Shown here piece after piece: positions 1 through 5,220 of a stretch of DNA of 6,000 nucleotides (position 1 is the first letter of the stretch; each line of letters begins with the position of its first letter). The position numbers were made by a program, and so were the translations under genes. Location: assembly GCA_033763355.1 (NCBI GenBank), contig JANRKT010000406.1:1-6000 (forward strand), read 5' to 3'. Under the pieces are notes generated by a model. That model was not told where the DNA came from. It was given only the letters and a program-made list of their open reading frames with translations, and searched no databases. The DNA is from JANRKT01 sp033763355. GTDB lineage: Bacteria; Bacteroidota; Bacteroidia; Chitinophagales; Chitinophagaceae.

Positions 1-1185
1 AAACTCCTCATTGGCCTCCTCCATTTCTTTTAATTTATCATAACTCACATCCGCTTCCGCCAGCAATACATTCATGTGGCCGGGCATGCGGCCGGCAACA
101 GGATGTATGGCGTATTTTATTTCCACTCCTTTTTCTTCCAGCAGTTCTTCCAGTTCATGACAGGCATGCTGCGCCTGTGCAACAGCCAAACCATAACCCG
201 GTACGATAATTACCCTGTTGGCGTAACGCATCACCACGGCTGCATCACTCAGTGAAATTTCTTTGTAATGCCCCTGTTCTGTTTTGCCCGCAGCGCTGCT
301 GCTTCCCCCACCGAATGAACCGATCAGTACATTCATAAGTGAACGGTTCATGGCTTTGCACATGAGTATGGTCAGTAATGTACCCGCAGCGCCAACCAGT
401 ATGCCGCCGGTGAGCATGGCTTTGTTATCATACAAAAAACCACCGCATGCTGCCGCCACACCGGTAAAGGAGTTTAATAATGAAATTACAACCGGCATAT
501 CAGCGCCGCCGATGGGCATAACGAAGAGGATGCCGTAGAGGAGAGATAAGCCAAGTACGATATAAAAAATTAATTCCGCATTTCCGGGCAACCAACCAAT
601 GAGATATACTGAAAGCCCCAGAATAAGAACAAGAAATAAGATATTAACGATATGCTGTCCCCTGAAAGCAAAATCTTTGATACGTCCGTTTAATTTTCCC
701 CATGCAATCATGCTTCCTGCAAATGAAACAGAACCAATAATTAACCCCAGAACTATAATTAGTAAAAAACCAGCAGAAGGAACTTCAATACCGCTAAAAG
801 AGCCGCTTCCTGACCCACCTTCAAAAGTTTCAGATACAAGTAGATGATTAAACTCCACCAATGAAATCAGAGCTGCACATGCCCCACCCATTCCATTAAA
901 CATACTCACCATCTCCGGCATGGCGGTCATCTTTACTTTTTTAGCAGCAAGTGTGCCCACTATACTTCCTATTACAAGCCCGGCAAATATCCATCCGTAA
1001 TTGTGCAGTTTGTTTCCTTCTTCGTCTTTATATAAAAAAATTGTCGCTATTATGGCAATAGCCATACCTGCTGCTGCAATAAGATTTCCTCTTCTTGCTG
1101 TTGCAGGATGGGATAACATCTTTAAACCCAAGATAAATGTTACCGATGCAATGAGATAACAGATGGTGAGGATGCTTAATAACAT
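1..1185 (-). CDS. pntB: NAD(P) transhydrogenase beta subunit PntB, 3' end beyond the window
   Basis: Membrane subunit of proton-translocating transhydrogenase. It carries most of the proton channel and, at its C-terminus, the NADP(H)-binding domain III; the enzyme drives NADH + NADP+ to NAD+ + NADPH with inward proton flow. The frame is open from ATG at 1185 to base 1, giving 395 codons. E. coli PntB has 462 residues, so about 66 are missing to the left. About eight or nine hydrophobic segments fill residues 1-275. Recognised motifs are GGADMPVV (226-233), CKAMNRS (276-282), the nucleotide-binding loop PGYGLAVAQAQ (329-339) and HPVAGRMPGHMNVLL (361-375). Asn97 in the MFNGMGG segment aligns with E. 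coli proton-channel His91. A Gly/Ser-rich loop (123-132) joins two membrane segments. The start fits the family N-terminus. The gene lies 92 bases after a four-helix-bundle gene, in a very A/T-rich gap. Confidence 0.96.
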   Translation of the reverse strand, partial: MLLSILTICYLIASVTFILGLKMLSHPATARRGNLIAAAGMAIAIIATIFLYKDEEGNKLHNYGWIFAGLVIGSIVGTLAAKKVKMTAMPEMVSMFNGMGGACAALISLVEFNHLLVSETFEGGSGSGSFSGIEVPSAGFLLIIVLGLIIGSVSFAGSMIAWGKLNGRIKDFAFRGQHIVNILFLVLILGLSVYLIGWLPGNAELIFYIVLGLSLLYGILFVMPIGGADMPVVISLLNSFTGVAAACGGFLYDNKAMLTGGILVGAAGTLLTILMCKAMNRSLMNVLIGSFGGGSSSAAGKTEQGHYKEISLSDAAVVMRYANRVIIVPGYGLAVAQAQHACHELEELLEEKGVEIKYAIHPVAGRMPGHMNVLLAEADVSYDKLKEMEEANEEF

Positions 1186-1277
1186 TTCTTTGTTTTAAAT
1201 TCCAAGAACCAAAAAAGAAACAGCAAAAAAAAACAAATAACAAAAAATAATACAAAAGAAATAAGCGAAAAAAAACT

Positions 1278-1667
1278 TTACTCCCTTTTCCTGAGAATGG
1301 CATTGAAAATTAATACCAGTTCTTTTGCTTCCTGTCTCAAATATTTCCTTTCAGTCTCCTGCACTTCTGTATTATCTGTAATAACCAGCCGAAGCCAATA
1401 GGCTGATTCTTTCGCTTCCCTTCTGCAGGTTTTGATCTTCAAATTAAAATCTTTATCACCTAAGCTTTCATTTGCCTCAATATAATTTGCCCCGGGTGAA
1501 CCGCCGGCCCTTAATAGCTGGGGTATGTATTCAGTATTGGCGGCATTCTTAGGCAACCCCAAACAAAAATCCCTTACCCTTTCCGCAAATAAGGCCGTTC
1601 GTTCTTCAAGGTCATATACTTTGCCGGTGTTTTCTATTGTATTTTCTTGAAATTTCTTTTTTGACTT
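1278..1667 (-). CDS. Four-helix-bundle (23S rRNA IVP-like) protein, start codon unresolved
   Basis: Small helical protein of the family first seen in 23S rRNA intervening sequences; its cellular role is unknown. Family signatures are YDLEERTALFAERV near the N-terminus, LLRAGGSPGANYIEANE, KDFNLKIKTCRREAKESAYWLRL and QEAKELVLIFNAILRK at the end. The frame is open from 1667, just after an in-frame TAA at 1668-1670, to the TAA at 1278-1280, giving 129 codons, about family length. No ATG or GTG occurs in frame. The first conventional start is TTG at 1562, which would remove the first conserved helix encoded by about 1616-1566. An ATA at 1635-1637 is the only near-start upstream. The coordinates therefore give the whole open frame, not a proven CDS. 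The gene may start at a rare codon, or be a pseudogene that lost its ATG. It sits between pntAB (33 bases upstream) and pntB, which normally adjoin. Confidence 0.7.
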   Translation of the reverse strand, partial: KSKKKFQENTIENTGKVYDLEERTALFAERVRDFCLGLPKNAANTEYIPQLLRAGGSPGANYIEANESLGDKDFNLKIKTCRREAKESAYWLRLVITDNTEVQETERKYLRQEAKELVLIFNAILRKRE

Positions 1668-1699
1668 TTATTTGAGCTTTGTTTCTTGTGATTTGAGAT

Positions 1700-2014
1700 T
1701 TATTTTCCGGGTTTCTTCTTAAACATCTCCAGCATCCTGTCGGTTACCACAAAACCTCCCACAACATTCAATGTTCCCAGCACCACTGCAAGGAAACCTA
1801 ATATCAGGGCAACATAGTTGTCATGTTCCGCTTTGCCCATTACAATGATGGCCCCGATAATTACCACGCCATGTATGGCATTGGCGCCGCTCATCAGCGG
1901 GGTGTGCAATACGCTGGGCACACGGCCAATTACTTCAATACCCACAAAAATCATCAGGATGACAATGTAGATCATCTGCTGGTGTTCACTGATCCAGGAT
2001 AATATTGAATTCAT
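1700..2014 (-). CDS. pntAB: NAD(P) transhydrogenase alpha-2 subunit PntAB (membrane part of alpha)
   Basis: Small membrane subunit that, in three-subunit transhydrogenases, replaces the C-terminal membrane part of E. coli PntA. At 104 residues it is normal for the family. Three hydrophobic segments are visible at about residues 13-30, 44-60 and 67-91, followed by a Lys-rich tail (FKKKPGK). The motif RVPSVLHTPLMSGANAIHG (31-49) is characteristic. His48 lies in the second membrane segment at the place of the proton-channel histidine of short-alpha enzymes such as that of Thermus thermophilus. The ATG is preceded by AGGAAA about 20 bases upstream, too far for a standard ribosome-binding site. 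The gene follows pntAA after 104 bases containing a strong hairpin, and is separated from pntB by a four-helix-bundle gene. Confidence 0.96.
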   Translation of the reverse strand: MNSILSWISEHQQMIYIVILMIFVGIEVIGRVPSVLHTPLMSGANAIHGVVIIGAIIVMGKAEHDNYVALILGFLAVVLGTLNVVGGFVVTDRMLEMFKKKPGK

Positions 2015-2066
2015 GATTTAGTATTTTATTCAGATTTCCTTTCAGGAACCTCTCTTGTTATATCCG

Positions 2067-2092
2067 CCGACGGGGCGTTGAGCCGCCGTCGG
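2067..2092. repeat. GC-rich hairpin between pntAA and pntAB, REP-like
   Basis: The arms CCGACGG (2067-2073) and CCGTCGG (2086-2092) are perfect reverse complements. GGC (2074-2076) and GCC (2082-2084) extend the stem inside, leaving G2085 bulged and a GTTGA loop. The island is almost pure G/C in an otherwise A/T-rich 104-base gap. No U-run follows on the minus strand, so it does not look like an intrinsic terminator. It could be a dispersed palindromic repeat, or an mRNA stem that sets relative expression of the two alpha subunits. Its copy number cannot be judged from this window. Confidence 0.6.
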
Positions 2093-2118
2093 GGAAATCG
2101 TTTTCTGGTTTTATATTT

Positions 2119-3237
2119 TCAAAGCAGGGCTTTTACCCTTTCGTGAACCACCTCTCCGTTGTGTGTTATGCAACATCCTTTCACCAGGTCATCTTCCCAG
2201 TTTAAATTAAGCTTTGATTCTTTATCAGTAATCAGTTGCAAAAAATTCAGCACATTGCGGCCATACATTTTGCTGGCGTCATTGGGCATACCGGCCTGCA
2301 GGTTTGAATCACCCACTATGGTAACACCGTTTACCAATACAGTTTCATTGTTTTTGGTATAAGCGCAGTTACCGCCTGTAGCCGCAGCCAGGTCAATAAT
2401 CACTGATCCTTTGTGCATGGCGTCCACCATTTCCGCTTCAATAAGCACAGGCGCTTTTTTACCGGGTATTTGTGCTGTTGTAATTACAATATCTGATTTG
2501 GCGATGTGCTCAGCAATTTTTGTTTTCTGCCTTTTTAAAAAATCTTCAGTCTGTTCCACTGCATAGCCGCCGGCTTTGCTTACATCGGCTGCGCCTTCCA
2601 CTTCAATAAACTTTGCGCCAAGGCTTGTTACTTCTTCTTTTACTGCGGGCCTCACATCAAACACTTCCACCACTGCCCCCAAACGCCGTGCTGTTGCAAT
2701 AGCCTGCAGGCCTGCAACACCGGCGCCCAATATCATCAGCTTTGCAGGTTTAATACTTCCCGCTGCTGTCATGAACATGGGAAAATAACGGCTGTAAAGA
2801 TTTGCTGCAAGCAGCACCGCTTTGTAACCTGCAATATTAGCCTGCGAACTGAGCACATCCATACTTTGTGCACGGGTGGTACGGGGCAGCATATCAAGCG
2901 AAAAAACAGTAAGGCCCTGCTGCGCCATTTGCTGTATGACGGCAGTATTGAAGAGCGGCTGGTAAACACCAATTAAGATTTGAGATTTAAGAGTAGAAAT
3001 TTCGGATTGCTGCAGCGGATGAATGCAGAGCACAATATCAGCCTGGTTTAGTATTTCATTTTGTGGTTTTATTTTTGCACCTGCATTTTCATAGTCTTTA
3101 TCACTGCAGAACGCTTTTTCACCAGCACCGATTTCTACCAATACTGCAATATTCTTTTTGGTAAGGGAAGCTACAGATTCAGGCAGGAGGGATACACGTG
3201 TTTCAAAGCCGGGTTCCTGCAAAACGCCAATAACCAT
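2119..3237 (-). CDS. pntAA: NAD(P) transhydrogenase alpha-1 subunit PntAA, NAD(H)-binding
   Basis: Soluble domain I of proton-translocating transhydrogenase, which binds NAD(H) and exchanges hydride with NADP(H) on the beta subunit. The 372 residues match the stand-alone form found in three-subunit enzymes and lack the membrane tail of E. coli PntA. It has the alanine dehydrogenase/PNT fold: an N-terminal domain with EPGFETRVSLLPE (8-20), the RAQSMDVLSSQANIAGYKAV region (122-141), the Rossmann loop GAGVAG (171-176) with Asp194 ending the next strand (VEVFDVRPA), then TTAQIPGKKAPVLI (253-266) and DLAAATGGN (282-290). The usual Lys-Glu at the N-terminus (as in VPKE) reads Leu-Gln-Glu here. The ATG at 3237 fits the family start, and the gene begins 51 bases after the methyltransferase stop. 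Alanine dehydrogenase is unlikely because pntAB and pntB follow. Confidence 0.96.
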   Translation of the reverse strand: MVIGVLQEPGFETRVSLLPESVASLTKKNIAVLVEIGAGEKAFCSDKDYENAGAKIKPQNEILNQADIVLCIHPLQQSEISTLKSQILIGVYQPLFNTAVIQQMAQQGLTVFSLDMLPRTTRAQSMDVLSSQANIAGYKAVLLAANLYSRYFPMFMTAAGSIKPAKLMILGAGVAGLQAIATARRLGAVVEVFDVRPAVKEEVTSLGAKFIEVEGAADVSKAGGYAVEQTEDFLKRQKTKIAEHIAKSDIVITTAQIPGKKAPVLIEAEMVDAMHKGSVIIDLAAATGGNCAYTKNNETVLVNGVTIVGDSNLQAGMPNDASKMYGRNVLNFLQLITDKESKLNLNWEDDLVKGCCITHNGEVVHERVKALL

Positions 3238-3288
3238 ATCAACTTGTTATGGCTTGAAGATAAGGAATAATTTTTTTCGGCCCGCGGA

Positions 3289-4086
3289 TTAAAAACGGAT
3301 GGTAAAATGCTGCGGCGTTTTAAATTCATCCCTGAAGAAAACAAGGCCCGCAAAGAACAGGTCAATGCTGCAGGTTACTGCAGTATGAGACTGGATGGAA
3401 GCCCACGCCTCTTCCATTTCACTGCTCCAGTGGATGTCATCAAAAATAAAAATGCTGTTGTGCTGCACTTTTTCCAGGCACTGATGAAAATAACGGAGTG
3501 TGGGTTCTTTGCGGTGGTTACCATCAAAAAAAACAAGATTGGGTGAAGAAAGCTGCTGCAGGCCAGCAGCCAGTGTTTCATCAAAATTGCCTTCAATCAA
3601 TTCTGTATTGAAAAGGTTCAGCGCTTCAAAATTTTTCCTGGCTACTGCAGCAATTGCAGGGGCGCCTTCAAGCGTAATTACTTTTGCATAAGGATCGGCA
3701 GCGGCAAGATATGCAGTGCTTAAACCAAGCGAAGTGCCCAGTTCAAGTATCTTTTTGCAATCGTAATGTTCGGCAATCCTGAAAAGCAACTGGCCGTATT
3801 TTGGTTTTTTGGCAGAATGCCTTGCAATATCCCTGATGGTTCTTTCCCTGCTTTTGTGCACAGCAGAACCTGCACCCAGATCTTCCACCGTAATTTTTTC
3901 TTTGTTCAGCAACAGTTTCTGGCGAACCTGCTCAATGGCTTCATACGCATAAAAATTTCTTTTGTCATTGAGCACTTTTGTAATAAAATCAAAAACAAAT
4001 GGCGAATGCACCCCATGCCCTTCACCGCTGGAAGCGTTAAGGTAGTAACGGAGATATTTAAAAGCTAAGTGAAATGGAGAATACAT
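3289..4086 (-). CDS. Class I SAM-dependent methyltransferase, substrate unknown
   Basis: Predicted cytoplasmic methyltransferase with a Rossmann fold. From ATG at 4086 it has 265 residues. The N-terminal region carries a GHGVHSPFVFDF motif (about 23-34) that I associate with a Bacteroidota group of these proteins. The SAM-binding motif I is ILELGTSLGLST (113-124), the acidic end of the second strand is Glu140 (VITLEG), the post-core motif is LVFFDGNHRKEP (184-195), and IFIFDDIHWSSEMEEAW (212-228) follows. The last two resemble O-methyltransferase-like families with metal-site acids, but no substrate can be assigned. The same frame extends to a GTG at 4125. I prefer the ATG because the family usually begins near MYSPF, and because the GTG abuts a promoter-like box. 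It lies between folA and pntAA. Confidence 0.88.
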   Translation of the reverse strand: MYSPFHLAFKYLRYYLNASSGEGHGVHSPFVFDFITKVLNDKRNFYAYEAIEQVRQKLLLNKEKITVEDLGAGSAVHKSRERTIRDIARHSAKKPKYGQLLFRIAEHYDCKKILELGTSLGLSTAYLAAADPYAKVITLEGAPAIAAVARKNFEALNLFNTELIEGNFDETLAAGLQQLSSPNLVFFDGNHRKEPTLRYFHQCLEKVQHNSIFIFDDIHWSSEMEEAWASIQSHTAVTCSIDLFFAGLVFFRDEFKTPQHFTIRF

Positions 4087-4124
4087 GCCCCGGCCTAAAG
4101 GAATATTAAGAATTTGAGTTGACA

Positions 4125-4132
4125 CAAATGTA
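4125..4132 (-). promoter_or_regulatory. Possible Bacteroidota -7 promoter box (TACATTTG)
   Basis: On the minus strand the gap after folA reads TACATTTG, matching the Bacteroidota sigma-ABfr -7 consensus TAnnTTTG. A start site several bases downstream would leave a leader of roughly 30 bases before the methyltransferase ATG at 4086. No clear -33 TTG lies at the expected distance, so this is half a promoter at best and may be chance in A/T-rich DNA. Confidence 0.3.
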
Positions 4133-4175
4133 TAGGATAAAAATTGGCGTGTTGAATTTTACGAAAAGGATTTTA

Positions 4176-4700
4176 TTACTTCCCTTTAGGGACAGGGGGC
4201 TCCTTTTCCCAAACCTGAAAGCTGTATGCGTACTGATGTTTTTCATCGGCAGTAAAATCAAGCTGGTTCATAAGTTTCCATTCTTTTTCATCAAAAGCAG
4301 GAAAGAAAACTTCTGCATCGGGGAATGCCGCATGCACACGTGTAAGATAAATCCGGTTTGCAACGGGCAATGCCTGTTTATAAATTTCCCCGCCGCCTGC
4401 AATAAATACTTCTTTGCAATCGGTTTGCTTTGCTTTTTCAACGGCTTCATCAAGCGAATTCACCACAATTACTTTTTCCCTTTCAGGGTCATAACCCTGT
4501 TGCTGTGTAATAATAATGTTGATGCGGCCGGGCAGCGGTTCGCCTGCAATGGATTCGTAAGTTTTTCTTCCCATCACCACCGGCATGCCCCATGTGGTAT
4601 TTTTAAAAAATTTTAAATCATTGGGCAGCCGCCAGAGTAACTGGTTGTGTTTGCCGATGGCGTTGTTTTCGGCGGCAGCTACGATGAGTGAAATGATCAT
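4176..4700 (-). CDS. folA: Dihydrofolate reductase FolA
   Basis: Reduces 7,8-dihydrofolate to tetrahydrofolate with NADPH, regenerating the folate oxidised by thymidylate synthase. The 174 residues are slightly longer than E. coli FolA (159). Visible family features are the N-terminal strand ISLIVAAAENNAIG (3-16), LLWRLPNDLKFFK (21-33) with catalytic Asp28, the NADPH-site motif VMGRKTYESI (42-51), LPGRINIIIT (56-65) with folate-binding Arg59, FIAGGGEIYKQAL (99-111) and YLTRV with Thr120. The last residues after VWEK (EPPVPKGK) form a tail beyond the usual end, encoded by a small palindrome described separately. The ATG at 4700 fits the family N-terminus exactly. The leader upstream is a low-complexity run without a Shine-Dalgarno site. 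thyA lies upstream, beyond a damaged four-helix-bundle gene. Confidence 0.97.
   Translation of the reverse strand: MIISLIVAAAENNAIGKHNQLLWRLPNDLKFFKNTTWGMPVVMGRKTYESIAGEPLPGRINIIITQQQGYDPEREKVIVVNSLDEAVEKAKQTDCKEVFIAGGGEIYKQALPVANRIYLTRVHAAFPDAEVFFPAFDEKEWKLMNQLDFTADEKHQYAYSFQVWEKEPPVPKGK
4181..4202 (-). repeat. Small palindromic GC-rich element forming the folA C-terminal tail
   Basis: On the minus strand this reads GAGCCCCCTGTCCC followed by TAAAGGGA. TCCCT (4181-4185 on the plus strand) and AGGGA (4188-4192) form a 5-bp stem. It encodes EPPVPKG, just past the normal end of DHFR. The GCCCCCT core also occurs at the start of the thyA insertion, in the same orientation but another reading frame, which points to a DNA-level repeat rather than a peptide motif. 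Confidence 0.4.
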
Positions 4701-4740
4701 GAAATGAGAAATGAAAAATGAAAAATAAGAAATAAAAAAG
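4701..4740. repeat. Low-complexity GAAATGA/AAATGAAA run upstream of folA
   Basis: The plus strand repeats GAAATGAGAAATGAAAAATG with variations up to the A-run at 4740. Its first 12 bases (GAAATGAGAAAT, 4701-4712) recur inverted at 5184-5195 (ATTTCTCATTTC), so the two copies flank the four-helix-bundle gene. The composition is simple enough that this could be chance or a common intergenic pattern of the genome. Confidence 0.35.
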
Positions 4741-4747
4741 TAAACAA

Positions 4748-4822
4748 CTACTTTTTTAATCTCTCATCATTTGATTTAGCAGTGTCTATACTTTTAATAA
4801 ATATTGCCATCAGCTCATTTAC
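4748..4822 (-). pseudogene. Severed C-terminal codons of the upstream four-helix-bundle gene
   Basis: Directly after the TAG at 4823-4825 the same frame continues for 24 codons to a second TAG (4748-4750). It reads VNELMAIFIKSIDTAK followed by SNDERLKK. This matches the usual C-terminal helix of the family (NELIAIF, then a KSI-TAK pattern). Together with the upstream part it would make a protein of about 126 residues, normal for the family. The simplest reading is a single nonsense substitution of a sense codon (GAG, CAG, AAG or TAY) to TAG. Confidence 0.65.
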
Positions 4823-5128
4823 CTAATAATATGCGGTATCAACCTTATCGTGAACAATCAGAGGTTTTCTTTTTATTATTTTAAGATTAATCCTGGTCTC
4901 CTTTATCTCTTTCAATATCATTTTCATTTTATGCACGAAATCCGCTCTTGATTCTGCTGCCTGCGCTTCTCCATAAATAAGGGCAGGTGCAGTGCCGCTT
5001 TTGGACAATTGGTATTCAAGGTTCTGACCGGCTTTCGTTGCCGGAAGCAGGTCGCAAACATCAAGGCACATGCAGGCAAAATCTACTAACCTGTCTTCAA
5101 GATCAAATTTTTGATTTTTACTTTCCAT
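4823..5128 (-). CDS. Four-helix-bundle (23S rRNA IVP-like) protein, truncated by an amber stop
   Basis: Second member of the small helical family, of a different subtype from the copy inside the pnt genes. It has FDLEDRLVDFA (8-18), LPATKAGQNLEYQLSKSGT and the block APALIYGEAQAAES, then RADFVHKMKMILKEIKETRINLKII. Its role is unknown. The ATG at 5128 gives 101 residues before TAG at 4823-4825. The family normally has about 115-130, and the missing last helix is still encoded downstream in the same frame. Either the bundle is incomplete and the gene is a recent pseudogene, or the amber codon is read through, or the base is a sequencing error. It sits between thyA (92 bases upstream) and folA, which are often adjacent, and looks like an insertion into that pair. 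No Shine-Dalgarno site is visible. Confidence 0.75.
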   Translation of the reverse strand: MESKNQKFDLEDRLVDFACMCLDVCDLLPATKAGQNLEYQLSKSGTAPALIYGEAQAAESRADFVHKMKMILKEIKETRINLKIIKRKPLIVHDKVDTAYY

Positions 5129-5220
5129 AAAGTTGCTATTTTAAGAAGATAATATCGAAGAATAAGATTGCCCCTACATCTTTATTTCTCATTTCCGGTT
5201 TTTCATTTCGTATTTTTCTC

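Noticed and set aside
1186..1277. Terminator or promoter in the poly-A/T gap before pntB
   Set aside because: Long T-runs occur on the minus strand, but there is no preceding GC stem and no exact TAnnTTTG box with a -33 partner.
1028..1303. Minus-strand frame of 91 codons overlapping the pntB start
   Set aside because: It reads the A/T-rich gap and the beginning of pntB in the wrong frame; its hydrophobic Phe-rich start comes from T-runs.
1278..1667. Avd-like accessory protein of a diversity-generating retroelement
   Set aside because: Avd proteins are also four-helix bundles, but no reverse transcriptase or template/variable repeat pair is visible in the window, and the motifs fit the IVP-like family.
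2067..2092. Intrinsic terminator after pntAA
   Set aside because: The hairpin is good, but the minus strand continues with CGGATATAAC rather than a U-run, and pntAB must be expressed downstream.
4119..4616. 165-codon open frame on the plus strand
   Set aside because: It is antisense to folA, with a Phe/Cys-rich product typical of a shadow frame.
4823..4825. Programmed TAG recoding (pyrrolysine or similar)
   Set aside because: No supporting structure is visible and pyrrolysine systems are not expected in Bacteroidota; a nonsense mutation is simpler.
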